NCBI RefSeq assembly: GCF_030733545.1
Contig: NZ_JASHIU010000002.1
Location: forward strand, 1-64,000
Reading direction: 5' to 3'
Source of the DNA: Oceanicaulis sp. MMSF_3324
GTDB taxonomy: Bacteria; Pseudomonadota; Alphaproteobacteria; Caulobacterales; Maricaulaceae
DNA: 64,000 bases
Shown here piece after piece: positions 52,423-62,791 of the stretch. The notes under the pieces are model-generated. The model made no database searches. It had not been told where the DNA came from and worked only from the letters and a program-made list of their open reading frames with translations. Position 1 is the stretch's first letter; every line of letters starts with the position of its first letter. A program made the translations under genes and the position numbers.

Positions 52423-52622
52423 GGGCCCTCCCCCGGAATAATGACTGAACTTGGATTGCACCCTAAAAGCGCGACCTCGAAAGTCAATCAAAACTTATCG
52501 AAAAACGCTAAAAGTTTCTCGAATTACAAAAAATTTATACAGGCATTCACGCCCGCCGGCCGGGAGAAACCGCAAGACAACAAGGGTTTCCGGCGTGTCA
52601 CATTCCCATGCTACGAAAGGGT

Positions 52623-54056
52623 ATGACTGAAGAACGTGACTCGACTGCAAAGCGTCTGACCGGGGATCGTCCGCGCCGCCGGGACATTGCCTTGAGCGTG
52701 TCCATCGGCGTGGTCGTCATGATGGTGCTCGCCATCGCCGGGGAACTTTCCGCCGGCGCCTTTCTGGGCGGGACGGTGGCCTTTATCGCCCTGGGTTTCG
52801 TCTATTATCTGACCGCCCTGACCACGGCCGAACCCAATCCGCGCCCCACCTCGGTGAACGCGCCGCGCGACCTTGAGGGCGAGGCCAGCGTGACCATGCT
52901 CGAGCGCTTGCCCATCCCGGTCCTGCTGATCGGCGCCGGCGGACGAATCGAACGCGCCAATCCCGCCGCGCGCACCTTTCTAGGCCTGGGCGCAGAGCGC
53001 GGCCTGCTCTCGACCGTGCTGCGCCAGCCACGGGTGCTGGAAGCGGTCAGCGCCGCCCTGCGCGGCGACAGAGGCGCCACGGTGGAGTATTCAACGCTGG
53101 CGCCGCTGGAAAGCCATGTGCGCGCCTTTGTGGAGCCCATCCGCCTGTCCGCGCCCGGGCCCATGCCCTTCCGCGCCATGCTGGTTCTGGCCGACGACAC
53201 CAATTCCAAGCGCGCCGAGCGCATGCGGGCGGACTTCCTGGCCAACGCCAGTCATGAGCTGCGCACCCCCCTCGCCTCGCTGGCCGGCTTTATCGAGACC
53301 CTGTCCGGCCCGGCGCGGGACGATGAAGAGGCCCGCGACCGCTTTCTGGAGATCATGACCGTTCAGACCGAGCGCATGCGCCGGTTGATCAATGATCTGC
53401 TTTCGCTGAGCCGGGTGGAGATGAACGAGCATATGCCGCCCACCGGCTCGGTCGATCTGAACAATCTGACCCTCGATGTGTCCGAAGCGCTGGTCCCGGT
53501 GGCGGCAAGCCGCAACATCCGCGTGGAGATCGACGAGGCTGATGTCCGGGGCGGCGCCCAGATACGCGGCGATCGCGACCAGCTCTACGAGGTGATCGAG
53601 AATCTGGTGCAGAACGCCATCAAGTATTCGCCCGACGGGTCACGCGTGAAAGTCAGCGTCCGCCACGGCGTTTCCCGCGACGCCGCCGAACATCTGGGCG
53701 CGCGGATTGATCCTGATTCCGGCCGCCTGACCCTGACGGCCCCGGCGCTCGACCCCGACGCCAAGTTCGGCGTGGTGCGCGTGCAGGATGAGGGTGGCGG
53801 CATTGAACGGCGCTATCTGCCCCGTCTGGCGGAACGCTTCTTCCGGGTTGATGGACAAAAGAGCGGTCCTACTTCGGGCACCGGCCTCGGGCTGGCGATC
53901 GTCAAGCACATCGTCAACCGCCACAGAGGCGGCTTCACCGTGGAAAGCGCGCCCGAAGTCGGCTCCGTGTTCACGGTCTTCTTCCCCGTGGCGACAGCGG
54001 CCAGCCAACCGGACACAGTCGAAGCGAACGCCAGTTCGGACATCGCAGCGCCCTAG
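52623..54056 (+). CDS. phoR: phosphate regulon sensor histidine kinase
   Basis: Membrane histidine kinase that phosphorylates PhoB under phosphate limitation, 477 residues. Two close N-terminal helices (about 22-70), no large periplasmic sensor domain (as is usual for PhoR), a PAS domain (about 90-195), HisKA with the phospho-acceptor His in NASHELRTPLASLAGFIETL, and HATPase with NLVQNAIKYSPDG, DEGGGIERRYLPRLAERFFR and GTGLGLAIVKHI. GAAAGGGT precedes the ATG at 52623. It is followed by the pst-pho genes on the same strand. The gene is named from this context. Confidence 0.92.
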   Translation: MTEERDSTAKRLTGDRPRRRDIALSVSIGVVVMMVLAIAGELSAGAFLGGTVAFIALGFVYYLTALTTAEPNPRPTSVNAPRDLEGEASVTMLERLPIPVLLIGAGGRIERANPAARTFLGLGAERGLLSTVLRQPRVLEAVSAALRGDRGATVEYSTLAPLESHVRAFVEPIRLSAPGPMPFRAMLVLADDTNSKRAERMRADFLANASHELRTPLASLAGFIETLSGPARDDEEARDRFLEIMTVQTERMRRLINDLLSLSRVEMNEHMPPTGSVDLNNLTLDVSEALVPVAASRNIRVEIDEADVRGGAQIRGDRDQLYEVIENLVQNAIKYSPDGSRVKVSVRHGVSRDAAEHLGARIDPDSGRLTLTAPALDPDAKFGVVRVQDEGGGIERRYLPRLAERFFRVDGQKSGPTSGTGLGLAIVKHIVNRHRGGFTVESAPEVGSVFTVFFPVATAASQPDTVEANASSDIAAP

Positions 54057-54067
54057 CGTCACTTACG

Positions 54068-54096
54068 GCGTCACATAACTGTCATCAAACTTACAT
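54068..54096 (+). promoter_or_regulatory. PhoB box array upstream of pstC
   Basis: CTGTCAT at 54079-54085 and CTTACAT at 54090-54096 are spaced 11 bases start to start, with a weaker GCGTCAC at 54068-54074 in the same phase. The known PhoB consensus is two CTGTCAT repeats separated by four bases, which the strongest pair matches. It ends 97 bases before the pstC start and 12 bases after the phoR stop. It would give phosphate-starvation control of pstC onward. Confidence 0.75.
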
Positions 54097-54193
54097 ATTG
54101 GGTTGATCGTTCCCGACCATGGTCCGCCGCTGATCAAGCTTAGGGACGATACGCGCCTCGCGCAGAGAGTCGCGTCCCGACCAGGTAGGTTTC

Positions 54194-55885
54194 ATGCAGT
54201 CTTCGCTTTTCGCTGTCCTTGCACTGTTGGTGCTGACAGCGGTCGGATTTCTGATCGGTCGCCGTCGCGCTGTCGCGGCGGGGAGCGGTCGTGCGTCCAG
54301 ACTGCACTCCCTGCCCAATTATTACGGCTATTATCTCGCACTGTGGACCGGGCTGCCGGCCTTCGTCCTGCTCGCGCTTTACGGCCTGTTCGGCGCCAGC
54401 CTCGTGAACACGCTGGCATTAGGCGAGCTTGAACGCGAAGCCGCGCCGCTGATCCGCGAATATGAAGCCCAGCTCGCGCGCGATGACCAGTATCAGGCGC
54501 TGGCCGAGGAAACCCAGCAGATCGAAGCCGAAGCGCTGTCCGCCCGCAATGAGATGTTCCGCGCCGAGCGCGAAGGCGGGGACGCCGAACGCTATCTGCG
54601 CGCCCTGGGGGCCCTGACCGCCCAGCGCAATGAAATTGCGGCGGAGCGACAGGTCCGGCGCGACCAGGTCGCGAGCTCCGTCGCCGCGCGCGCCCCGCGC
54701 ACCATCCCCGGCGTCCGCGCCCGGGCCGGCTTTGAATACTGGCGCGCGCCCAGCGAACGGCGCGAACTGTTCATCGCGGACGCCCGCGCCCTGGCCTTCA
54801 ATGAAGGCCTCGCCAGCCGCAACACCGAGGAAATCCGCGCCGCCGCCCTGGCGCTGCGGCCCTGGGAAGACCTGTTCCGCTGGAGCGCGGCCGGGGTCGC
54901 CCTGGCCCTGTCCGTCGCCGGACTGGCCTATGCGCGCACCCGCATCCGCGCGAGCTTCCGGGCGCGCGACCGGGTGGAGGGCGTGGTCGGACTGGCGCTG
55001 ATGATGACATCGGCCATCGCCATCCTCACGACGCTGGGGATCGTGTTCTCGCTGTTGTTTGAATCGATCCGCTTCTTCGCCTCGATCGACTGGCGCATCC
55101 ACGAATTCCTGTTCGGGCTGCACTGGAGCCCGCAGATCGCGATCCGCGCCGACCAGGTGGGCCAGTCGGGCGCCTTCGGCGCCGTCCCGCTCTTCGCCGG
55201 CACGGCGCTGATCACCCTGATCGCCATGCTGGTCGCAGCCCCGATCGGGCTGATGGCGGCGATCTATCTGTCCGAATACGCCAGCCCGCGCCTGCGCGCC
55301 TGGGCCAAGCCGGCCCTTGAGATCCTCGCGGGCGTGCCAACAGTGGTCTACGGCTTCTTCGCGCTTCTGACCGTGGGGCCCTTCCTGCGCCAGTTCGCGA
55401 TGATGCTCGGCTATGAGGATGCCGTGACCCAGTCCGCCCTGTCGGCCGGTCTGGTCATGGGCGTGATGATCATCCCCTTCGTCTCCTCGCTGTCCGACGA
55501 CGTCATCAACGCCGTGCCTCAGACCTTGCGCGATGGCAGCTACGCCATGGGCGCGACCAAGTCCGAAACCGTGCGCCATGTGGTTTTCCCCGCCGCCCTG
55601 CCCGGCATTGTAGGCGCGCTGCTGCTGGCGGTGTCGCGCGCCGTGGGCGAAACCATGATCGTGGTCATGGCCGCCGGCCAGGGCGCGAACCTGACAGCGA
55701 ACCCGCTGGAATCGGTGACCACCATCACCGTCCAGATCGTCATGCTGCTGACCGGGGACCAAGAGTTTGACAGCCCCAAAACCCTGTCCGCCTTCGCGCT
55801 GGGCCTGGTGCTGTTCGTCATGACCCTCATCCTGAACATCATCGCGCTGCGCGTGGTGCAACGCTTCCGGGAACGCTATGAATAA
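54194..55885 (+). CDS. pstC: phosphate ABC transporter permease PstC
   Basis: Inner-membrane permease of the high-affinity phosphate importer, 563 residues, nearly 250 more than E. coli PstC. The extra part is an N-terminal section with two hydrophobic helices (near 7-25 and 40-75) and a long Arg/Glu-rich, probably periplasmic domain (about 80-235). The core MetI-like domain follows, with the EAA-like loop (INAVPQTLRDGSYAMGATKS). The gene overlaps pstA by 8 bases. Extended PstC forms are known in alphaproteobacteria. Confidence 0.94.
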   Translation: MQSSLFAVLALLVLTAVGFLIGRRRAVAAGSGRASRLHSLPNYYGYYLALWTGLPAFVLLALYGLFGASLVNTLALGELEREAAPLIREYEAQLARDDQYQALAEETQQIEAEALSARNEMFRAEREGGDAERYLRALGALTAQRNEIAAERQVRRDQVASSVAARAPRTIPGVRARAGFEYWRAPSERRELFIADARALAFNEGLASRNTEEIRAAALALRPWEDLFRWSAAGVALALSVAGLAYARTRIRASFRARDRVEGVVGLALMMTSAIAILTTLGIVFSLLFESIRFFASIDWRIHEFLFGLHWSPQIAIRADQVGQSGAFGAVPLFAGTALITLIAMLVAAPIGLMAAIYLSEYASPRLRAWAKPALEILAGVPTVVYGFFALLTVGPFLRQFAMMLGYEDAVTQSALSAGLVMGVMIIPFVSSLSDDVINAVPQTLRDGSYAMGATKSETVRHVVFPAALPGIVGALLLAVSRAVGETMIVVMAAGQGANLTANPLESVTTITVQIVMLLTGDQEFDSPKTLSAFALGLVLFVMTLILNIIALRVVQRFRERYE

Positions 55886-57623
55886 CGCGCCGACCATACG
55901 CGACGCGGTTCAGGCGCGCCTGGCCAAGCGTCATCGCGCCGAAATGCGCTTCCAGTTCTATGGACTGGCGGCGATCAGCGCGGCTGTGCTGTTTCTCGCC
56001 GTGCTGCTGGGCTCGATCATCATCCAGTCCATACCCGCATTTACGGCGCACCGGCTGGTGCTCGACGTCGAGATCCGCCCCGAAATCGCCGACCCGCGCG
56101 GTGATGGCAGTGAAGCCTCCCTACGCCGGGGGTCTTACAACACGCTGATCCAGAACAGTCTTCGCGACCAGTTTCCGGAAGCCGGCTCGGTGGGCGAGCT
56201 GCGCGAACTGTTTGGCCTTTACAGCGCCGTCAACGCCGCCCGCCTGCTCAATGAGGTGGTGAACAATCCTGAAGTTCTGGGCGAGACCCTGCCCTTCAGC
56301 CTGCCGATTTCGGACGATGCGGATCTCTATCTTAAAGGCCTCACCACAGACGAAGAGTTCCTGCCCGGCGCCGCCCCGCTGACCCTGGAACCGGGCATGG
56401 ACGATGCGTTGACCCTGCGCTCTCAGACCGGCGCGCCCGTCTTTGATGTCTTTCTCGATCTCGTACAGGCCCGCCAGGACGCCGCGCTCGATCAGGCCCG
56501 GATCCGCGCCGAGCGAACCGCCGCGCGCGCCGCCGAAGAGCTGGACACCGACACCCGCAACAGCCTTGAGGCCGAGGCGCAACGCGCCCGTGACCTTGTC
56601 CAGGCCTTGCAAGAAGCCCGTTCGGACACCGGCCCGGTCCGCCTGAATTCCCAGACGGCGTCCCTGATGCTGCGCGCCCAGGGCGGCGTCCTTCGCATCA
56701 ATGCGCTGGCCCGGGACGGGCTGAGCGCGGAAGGGACCTGGCTGGTCGGCCCTGACACGGCCTCACAGACGGCCCAGGACTGGTCGCTCTGGGTGATCGA
56801 AACCCCGTCCATCGCCCGGCGCATCACCGATCGTCAGATCGTCTGGGCGCGCACGCTCAAGGAGCGCGGCCTGATCAAGAATGGTCTGAACACCACGCTG
56901 TTCACCAACGCCGACAGTCGGGAGCCCGAGCTGGCCGGCGTCGCCGGGGCGCTGGCGGGCTCCATCCTGACCATGGTCATCACCATGTTGCTGGCCGTGC
57001 CGATCGGCGTGGGCGCCGCGATCTATCTTGAAGAGTTCGCGCCCAAGAACCGGCTGACCGACTTCATCGAGGTCAATATCAACAACCTCGCCGCCGTGCC
57101 CTCGATCGTGTTCGGCCTTCTGGGGCTTGCCGTCTTCATCAACCTGTTCGGCTTCCCGCGCTCGGCCCCGCTCGTGGGCGGCATGGTGCTGGCGCTGATG
57201 ACCCTGCCCACGGTGATCATTTCCGCCCGCGCCGCCCTCAAGGCGGTGCCGCCATCCATCCGCGAAGCCGCACTGGGCGTGGGCGCCTCGCGTACCCAGG
57301 CCGTGTTCCACCACGTGCTGCCGCTGGCCATGCCGGGCATCCTCACCGGCTCGATCATCGGTCTGGCCCAGGCGCTGGGCGAGACCGCCCCGCTGCTGAT
57401 GATCGGCATGGTCGCCTTTATCGCCGACCCGCCCACGCTGGGCCTGTCAGGCTTCACCGAGCCGGCCACCGTCATGCCGGTTCAGATTTACATTTGGTCT
57501 TCAAGCGCCGAGCGCGCCTTCGAAGCGCGCACCGCCGCAGCGATCCTGGCCCTGTTGACGCTGCTGGTCAGCTTCAACGCCGTCGCCATCTATCTGCGGC
57601 GCCGCTTCGAACGGAGATGGTAG
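55878..57623 (+). CDS. pstA: phosphate ABC transporter permease PstA
   Basis: Second permease of the Pst importer, 581 residues, about twice the E. coli length. An N-terminal helix (about 30-53) is followed by a long extracytoplasmic domain (about 55-340) of the kind placed before PstA in alphaproteobacteria, then the MetI-like transport domain (about 345-575) with the EAA loop [20 protein letters not shown]. It starts inside the end of pstC (8-base overlap) and ends 4 bases before pstB. Confidence 0.94.
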   Translation: MNNAPTIRDAVQARLAKRHRAEMRFQFYGLAAISAAVLFLAVLLGSIIIQSIPAFTAHRLVLDVEIRPEIADPRGDGSEASLRRGSYNTLIQNSLRDQFPEAGSVGELRELFGLYSAVNAARLLNEVVNNPEVLGETLPFSLPISDDADLYLKGLTTDEEFLPGAAPLTLEPGMDDALTLRSQTGAPVFDVFLDLVQARQDAALDQARIRAERTAARAAEELDTDTRNSLEAEAQRARDLVQALQEARSDTGPVRLNSQTASLMLRAQGGVLRINALARDGLSAEGTWLVGPDTASQTAQDWSLWVIETPSIARRITDRQIVWARTLKERGLIKNGLNTTLFTNADSREPELAGVAGALAGSILTMVITMLLAVPIGVGAAIYLEEFAPKNRLTDFIEVNINNLAAVPSIVFGLLGLAVFINLFGFPRSAPLVGGMVLALMTLPTVIISARAALKAVPPSIREAALGVGASRTQAVFHHVLPLAMPGILTGSIIGLAQALGETAPLLMIGMVAFIADPPTLGLSGFTEPATVMPVQIYIWSSSAERAFEARTAAAILALLTLLVSFNAVAIYLRRRFERRW

Positions 57624-57627
57624 GACA

Positions 57628-58452
57628 ATGTCAATGACGCTCGATTTCCCCATCGACAACCCGCCCACCCGGTATCACCCGCTGACCACCCAGTTGCCGA
57701 TCAAGGTGGCCACCGAGGATGTCAGCGTGCGCTATGGCGGCAAGCTGGCGCTCGAGGACGTGACGCTGGAGATCCCCGATCGCGCGGTGACCGCCTGCAT
57801 CGGGCCGTCCGGTTGCGGCAAGTCGACCTTCCTGCGGTGCGTGAACCGGATGAACGACACGATCGATACGGCGCGCGTGTCGGGATCGATCCGGATTGAT
57901 TCCGAAGAGGTCAATGGCCGCGATGTGGACCCGGTGGTGCTGCGCGCCCGGGTCGGCATGGTGTTCCAGAAACCCAATCCGTTCCCGAAATCGATCTATG
58001 AGAATGTGGCCTATGGCCCGCGCATTCACGGCCTGGCCGAGACCAAGGCCGAGCTCGACCACATCGTCGAGACCAGCCTGATCAAGGCCGGGCTCTGGGC
58101 GGAAGTGGCCGACCGGCTGCATCATCCGGGCACCTCGCTGTCGGGCGGCCAGCAACAGCGTCTGGTCATCGCCCGCGCCATCGCGGTGAACCCCGAAGTC
58201 ATCTTGATGGACGAGCCGTGTTCGGCCCTCGACCCCATCGCGACCGCGCGCATCGAAGAGCTGATCGACGAGATGCGCGAAAACTACTCGCTGATCATCG
58301 TGACCCACTCCATGGCCCAGGCCGCACGCGTGTCGCAGATGACGGCGTTCTTCCACCTCGGAAAACTCGTCGAGTACGGACCGACCGAGGAAATCTTCAC
58401 CAACCCGCTCGACCAACGCACCCAGGACTACATCACCGGACGTTTCGGATAA
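57628..58452 (+). CDS. pstB: phosphate ABC transporter ATPase PstB
   Basis: ATP-binding subunit that drives phosphate import, 274 residues. Walker [13 protein letters not shown] (about 58-69), Q-loop [21 protein letters not shown] signature [14 protein letters not shown], Walker [16 protein letters not shown] and switch His ([14 protein letters not shown]) are all intact. A second in-frame ATG two codons later could be the start. It works with PstC and PstA; the phosphate-binding protein PstS is not encoded nearby. Upstream of phoU. Confidence 0.97.
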   Translation: MSMTLDFPIDNPPTRYHPLTTQLPIKVATEDVSVRYGGKLALEDVTLEIPDRAVTACIGPSGCGKSTFLRCVNRMNDTIDTARVSGSIRIDSEEVNGRDVDPVVLRARVGMVFQKPNPFPKSIYENVAYGPRIHGLAETKAELDHIVETSLIKAGLWAEVADRLHHPGTSLSGGQQQRLVIARAIAVNPEVILMDEPCSALDPIATARIEELIDEMRENYSLIIVTHSMAQAARVSQMTAFFHLGKLVEYGPTEEIFTNPLDQRTQDYITGRFG

Positions 58453-58487
58453 CCCCCGCGCAATCGGACCTTTGAAAGGCCAACGCA

Positions 58488-59195
58488 ATGAACTCGACGC
58501 ACAACGCGCCGCATATCGTCAAAGCCTTCTCTGAAGAGCTGGAGCAGCTGACCGCCGATGTGGCGGCCATGGGCGGGCTGGCCGAAAGCATGGTCAGCGA
58601 CGCGCTGCAGGCCGCCGCCAATCGCGATGGCGAGCTGGCCGATGAAGTGCGCTTCCGTGACGCCCAGGTCGATCAGATGCAGCGCGATATCGAGAAGAAG
58701 ATCATTCGGCTGCTCGCCCTGCGTCAGCCCATCGCCCAGGATTTGCGGGTGTGCATCGCCGCGCTGAAAATCGTCGCCGACCTCGAGCGCGTGGGCGATC
58801 TCGCCAAATCCATCGCCCGGCGCGTGCACACGCTGAACGCCTCCGACCCGACCGCCCTGAACGGCGCCGTCGAGCGGATGGGCCGCGTGGTGCAAAGCCA
58901 TCTTCATCAGGTTCTGGACGCATACGCGACGGGCGAAGCCAGTCGCGCGGTGGCGGTCTGGGAACGCGATGACGATGTGGACGAGCATTACAATGCGCTC
59001 TTCCGCGACCTCGTCACCGCCATGCGCGAGGACGGCTCGATGATCGAGCCCGGCGCGCATCTGCTCTTCATTGCGAAGAATCTCGAACGTATCGGCGACC
59101 ATGCCACGAACGTCGCCGAAGTGGTCCATTACCTGGTTACCGGGCAAGAGCTGACGGCCGACCGGCCGCGCGGCCCTCGTCCAGAAACGTCCTAG
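58488..59195 (+). CDS. phoU: phosphate signalling regulator PhoU
   Basis: All-helical metal-binding protein of 235 residues that links Pst transport state to PhoR activity and keeps the Pho regulon off in phosphate excess. Two repeated three-helix bundles are visible, each with the metal-site motif seen as IAALKIVADLERVGDLAKSI in the first half and IAKNLERIGDHATNVAEVVH in the second. Expected family length. It lies between pstB and phoB. Confidence 0.96.
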   Translation: MNSTHNAPHIVKAFSEELEQLTADVAAMGGLAESMVSDALQAAANRDGELADEVRFRDAQVDQMQRDIEKKIIRLLALRQPIAQDLRVCIAALKIVADLERVGDLAKSIARRVHTLNASDPTALNGAVERMGRVVQSHLHQVLDAYATGEASRAVAVWERDDDVDEHYNALFRDLVTAMREDGSMIEPGAHLLFIAKNLERIGDHATNVAEVVHYLVTGQELTADRPRGPRPETS

Positions 59196-59210
59196 CGAAG
59201 GGGGTTCGCC

Positions 59211-59897
59211 ATGCAACCGCATGTTCTGGTCGTAGAAGACGAAGACGCTCTGTCCGAGCTGCTTTCGTACAATCTCAAGAAGGAAGGCTTCCGGGTCTCC
59301 CTCGCCGCCGATGGCGAAGAGGCGATGATGCTGGTCGAGGAACGTCAGCCTGACGTGGTCGTGCTGGACTGGATGCTGCCCAAGATTTCCGGCATTGAAG
59401 TCTGCCGCCGCCTGCGCAGCCGGCATGAATCACGCAATCTGCCGATCATCATGCTGACCGCGCGCGGCGAGGAAGCCGATCGCATCCGCGGGCTGGACAC
59501 CGGCGCAGACGATTACATCGTCAAACCCTTCCTGATGAAGGAGCTGTTTGCGCGCGTCCGCGCCGTGCTCCGCCGCATCCGGCCGGGCCTGGCTGAAGAC
59601 TCCGTGACCGTGGGCGACATCACCATTGACCGGGTGGCGCACCGTGTGGTGCGTTCAGACCTTGAAATCCATCTGGGTCCGACCGAGTTCCGACTGCTCG
59701 ACTATCTCATGCAGCACCCCGGCCGCGTGTTCTCCCGCGAGCAACTGCTTGATGCAGTGTGGGGCTCTGACGTTTATGTGGAAGCCCGCACGGTAGACGT
59801 GCATATTGGACGCCTGAGAAAAGCATTGAGCGCAGGCGGGGAACATGACCCGATCCGCACCGTGCGCTCGGCCGGTTACGCCCTGAACGCCGGCTGA
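59211..59897 (+). CDS. phoB: phosphate regulon response regulator PhoB
   Basis: OmpR-type transcription factor, 228 residues, that binds Pho boxes after phosphorylation by PhoR. The receiver domain (about 4-120) has the acidic pocket VEDEDALS, phospho-acceptor Asp54 (VVLDWMLPK) and KPFLMKE with the conserved Lys. The winged helix (about 130-226) includes LDYLMQHPGRVFSREQLLDA and VDVHIGRLRKAL. AAGGGGG precedes the ATG. Last gene of the pst-pho series, followed by a terminator. Confidence 0.97.
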   Translation: MQPHVLVVEDEDALSELLSYNLKKEGFRVSLAADGEEAMMLVEERQPDVVVLDWMLPKISGIEVCRRLRSRHESRNLPIIMLTARGEEADRIRGLDTGADDYIVKPFLMKELFARVRAVLRRIRPGLAEDSVTVGDITIDRVAHRVVRSDLEIHLGPTEFRLLDYLMQHPGRVFSREQLLDAVWGSDVYVEARTVDVHIGRLRKALSAGGEHDPIRTVRSAGYALNAG

Positions 59898-59945
59898 TCG
59901 TGAAAGACACGACGCTTCAGGAGCTGCAGACCCTGCGGCGTCGTT

Positions 59946-59980
59946 AAAAAGGCCGGCCTGGACATCCAGGCCGGCCTTTA
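59946..59980. terminator. bidirectional terminator after phoB
   Basis: AAAAAGGCCGGCCTGG-ACAT-CCAGGCCGGCCTTTA forms a long perfect stem with A/T flanks between phoB and the convergent thiolase gene; it serves both. Confidence 0.87.
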
Positions 59981-60003
59981 ATTGTCAGGTCTGCGAAAGC
60001 CGC

Positions 60004-61206
60004 CTAGAGGACTTCGAACAGACCGGCTGCGCCCATGCCGCCACCCACACACATGGTGCAGACAACGTATTTCGCGCCGCGGCGTTTGCCCTCGATCAGG
60101 GCGTGGCCGACCATGCGGGCGCCGGACATGCCGTAGGGGTGGCCCACCGAGATCGCGCCGCCATTGACGTTCAGGTTCTCGTTCGGAATGCCCAGCTTGT
60201 CGCGGCAGTACAGAACCTGCACCGCGAACGCCTCGTTGAGCTCCCACAGACCGATATCGTCCATGGTCAGGCCATTGGCCTTGAGAAGCTTGGGAATGGC
60301 GTAAACCGGACCAATGCCCATCTCATCCGGATCAAGGCCGGCCACCGCAATGCCGCGATAGGCGCCCAGTGGCTGGAGGCCGCGCTTTTCCGCTTCCTTG
60401 CCTTCCATCAGCACGGCCGCAGACGCGCCGTCAGAGAGCTGGGAGGCGTTGCCGGCCGTGATGAACTTGCCTTCCTTGATCTGCTGACCATTGGCGAAGA
60501 CCGGGTTCAGTGATTGCAGGTTTTCAAGCGTGGTGGACGGACGATTGCCCTCATCCTTCTCCAGCGTCACGTCCTGCTTGGAAATCTCGCCCGTCGCCTT
60601 GTCCTTCACCAGCATGGTGGACGGCAGCGGCACGATCTCATCGTTGAACTTGCCCGCTTCCTGGGCCGCGGCCGTGCGCTGCTGCGATTGCAGGGCGTAT
60701 TCGTCCTGGGCCTCACGCGAGATGCCATAGCGCTCGGCGACCACTTCAGCAGTCTCCAGCATGGACATGTACAGGTCCGGGCGATGCTCGTTGATCCACG
60801 GATCGAACGCCTTGTGCAGGTTCATGTGCTCGTTCTGCACGAGGGAGATCGACTCAAGGCCGCCGCCGACGGTGACGTTCATGCCGTCGGAAATGATCTG
60901 CTTGGCGGCGGTGGCGATCGCCATCATGCCCGAGGCGCACTGGCGATCCATGCTCATGCCGGACACCGAGGTCGGCAGACCGGCGCGGATGGCGGCCTGG
61001 CGACCGATATTCTGGAAGGTTGAGCCCTGCTGCATGGCCGCGCCGAGGATCACATCCTCGATCTCGTCGGGGGCGACCTTGGAGCGCTCGACGGCGTGCT
61101 TGATGGCGTGGCCGCCCAGTTCCTGGGCCTGGGTGTCGTTGAACGCGCCGCGATAGGCCTTGCCGATCGGCGTACGGGCGGTGGAGACGATAAGCGCTTC
61201 ACGCAT
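60004..61206 (-). CDS. acetyl-CoA C-acyltransferase (thiolase)
   Basis: Condensing or degradative thiolase, 400 residues. Acyl-enzyme Cys90 ([10 protein letters not shown]), His356 ([10 protein letters not shown]) and Cys386 (CVGGGMG) form the catalytic set. It resembles the acetyl-CoA/3-ketoacyl-CoA acyltransferases of fatty-acid or branched-substrate oxidation. It follows the dehydrogenase gene by 35 bases on the same strand; the pair would catalyse successive oxidation and cleavage of a hydroxyacyl-CoA. Substrate chain length cannot be inferred. Confidence 0.92.
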   Translation of the reverse strand: MREALIVSTARTPIGKAYRGAFNDTQAQELGGHAIKHAVERSKVAPDEIEDVILGAAMQQGSTFQNIGRQAAIRAGLPTSVSGMSMDRQCASGMMAIATAAKQIISDGMNVTVGGGLESISLVQNEHMNLHKAFDPWINEHRPDLYMSMLETAEVVAERYGISREAQDEYALQSQQRTAAAQEAGKFNDEIVPLPSTMLVKDKATGEISKQDVTLEKDEGNRPSTTLENLQSLNPVFANGQQIKEGKFITAGNASQLSDGASAAVLMEGKEAEKRGLQPLGAYRGIAVAGLDPDEMGIGPVYAIPKLLKANGLTMDDIGLWELNEAFAVQVLYCRDKLGIPNENLNVNGGAISVGHPYGMSGARMVGHALIEGKRRGAKYVVCTMCVGGGMGAAGLFEVL

Positions 61207-61241
61207 GGTAAAGCTCCTTTGCTGGCTTAAAGGATGGAGAC

Positions 61242-62165
61242 CTAGCCCAGGGCGAGGTCGAAATGCTTGGCGGCGTACTGGATGAACTTGAAGGTCTGGC
61301 GCGCGCCTTCCTCGTATTCTTCCTGGCCATGATCAGACGTGATCTTGTCGAGATTGGCCATGACGTTTTCGGCCGTCTGCTCTTCAGGCGGCAGGTAGAC
61401 GCCCGGCGTCTCGTAGATCTTGGTGGCGGCGTACCCGCCCGCGCCGGCGCACAGAATGGTACGTTCGGGGGCGTTCTCCGCGCACAGGGCGATCAGCCCC
61501 GCCGTAACGCTTTCGGGCGTCATCAGCTTGGCGGCCTCTTCGGGGATCAGCCCTTCGGTCATCCGGGTATGAGCGGTCGGGGACAGGGTGTTGACCTTGA
61601 TGTTGTTCTTGCGCCCTTCCAGATGGAGGACGTTCATCAGGCCCACAACCCCCATCTTGGCGGCGCCATAGTTGGACTGGCCGAAATTGCCATAGATGCC
61701 GGAGGATGAGCTGGTCATCACGATCCGGCCATAACCAGCCTCTTTCATGTGATCCCAGACCGCCTTGGTGCAGACGGTCGCGCCCCACAGATGGACTTCC
61801 ATCACGGCGCGGAAGTCGTCCAGGGTCATCTTGGAGAAGCTCTTGTCACGCAGGATCCCGGCATTGTTGACCAGGATGTCGACCTTGCCCCACGCCTTGC
61901 GCGCGGCTTCGACCATGTCGGCGACTTCATCGGGCTTGGTGACGTTGGCGCCATTGGCCATGGCCTCGCCGCCAGCGGCCTTGATCTCTTCGACGACGGT
62001 TTCCGCCGCGCTCAGGGACGCGCCCGTGCCGTCCACGGCGCCGCCCAGGTCATTGACGACGACTTTCGCGCCGCGACGCGCCAGCTCCAGTGCATGTGAA
62101 CGCCCCAGACCCGCGCCCGCGCCGGTCACAATGGCGACGCGGCCATCAAAACGAATATCGCTCAT
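61242..62165 (-). CDS. short-chain dehydrogenase, 3-hydroxyacyl-CoA dehydrogenase (MFE-2-like)
   Basis: NAD(P)-dependent Rossmann-fold oxidoreductase, 307 residues, larger than simple SDRs. It has [15 protein letters not shown] (about 14-28), NNAG, catalytic [19 protein letters not shown] with Ser, Tyr and Lys, and the extra C-terminal segment (from about 235) seen in the dehydrogenase part of peroxisomal multifunctional enzyme type 2. NDLGG after the second strand also matches that group. Co-transcribed with the thiolase, hence a beta-oxidation-like role. Confidence 0.87.
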   Translation of the reverse strand: MSDIRFDGRVAIVTGAGAGLGRSHALELARRGAKVVVNDLGGAVDGTGASLSAAETVVEEIKAAGGEAMANGANVTKPDEVADMVEAARKAWGKVDILVNNAGILRDKSFSKMTLDDFRAVMEVHLWGATVCTKAVWDHMKEAGYGRIVMTSSSSGIYGNFGQSNYGAAKMGVVGLMNVLHLEGRKNNIKVNTLSPTAHTRMTEGLIPEEAAKLMTPESVTAGLIALCAENAPERTILCAGAGGYAATKIYETPGVYLPPEEQTAENVMANLDKITSDHGQEEYEEGARQTFKFIQYAAKHFDLALG

Positions 62166-62260
62166 GGCAAAATGCCTCCCTGATCAATCGGTCTTTTCGC
62201 GTATGCGAACCGGTTTTGATCAGGAAAGCAATTGCTGCGGCGCCGCGCAAGGTACTTAAG

Positions 62261-62791
62261 CTATAAAAGAAACGCCGGCTCAGAGACGGTGTCGAACCCG
62301 CTGCGGCAGATGAAGGCCTGCACAGATGCATTCGAAAGCTCTGAAATAAATGCGGAATCCGTCAGCGGATGACGTCCGTCGCGGGACAGCTTCACGCTGC
62401 TGCGTTCGTCGGACTTGCCGCCCACATGACGCTCCCAATCATCAAGGGCGTCCTTGATGATCTGCGGGTCGAGATTGAGGGCGTCCACACAGGCGGACAA
62501 ACGCGCGCCGGTCGTGTGGCGCAGGTCCAGGACGATCTGGAGTTTGAGCACTTCCTCGATCGGCCACAGACGCATCCGGCCCCCATGGGGACGCACGCCA
62601 TGGACCGCCTTGATGAAGCCCAGCCGCTGGAGATGGCGCAGAACACCCGTTGAAACCGGACGATCCACCGCTTCCGTGATCACCTCGTCATCGGTGAGCA
62701 GTTTGCGGAGCCGCCAATCATAGACCAGCAGTGCGCCCAGCGCGCCCGGGTCGCGCAAGGTGAAGTCCGTACGTTCAGCAAGTGCTGCCAT
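62261..62791 (-). CDS. possible helix-turn-helix regulator
   Basis: Not firmly recognised. The 176-residue product has a segment (STGVLRHLQRLGFIKAVHGV and RMRLWPIEEVLKLQIVLDLR, about 48-90) with the spacing of a MerR-like winged helix, followed by a helix rich in Ala, Leu and Arg, then an acidic and Ser-rich C-terminus. It is upstream of and in line with the dehydrogenase-thiolase pair (95-base gap) and may regulate it. Its own promoter would lie in the AT-rich stretch 62792-63115. Function is a guess from shape and place. Confidence 0.5.
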   Translation of the reverse strand: MAALAERTDFTLRDPGALGALLVYDWRLRKLLTDDEVITEAVDRPVSTGVLRHLQRLGFIKAVHGVRPHGGRMRLWPIEEVLKLQIVLDLRHTTGARLSACVDALNLDPQIIKDALDDWERHVGGKSDERSSVKLSRDGRHPLTDSAFISELSNASVQAFICRSGFDTVSEPAFLL

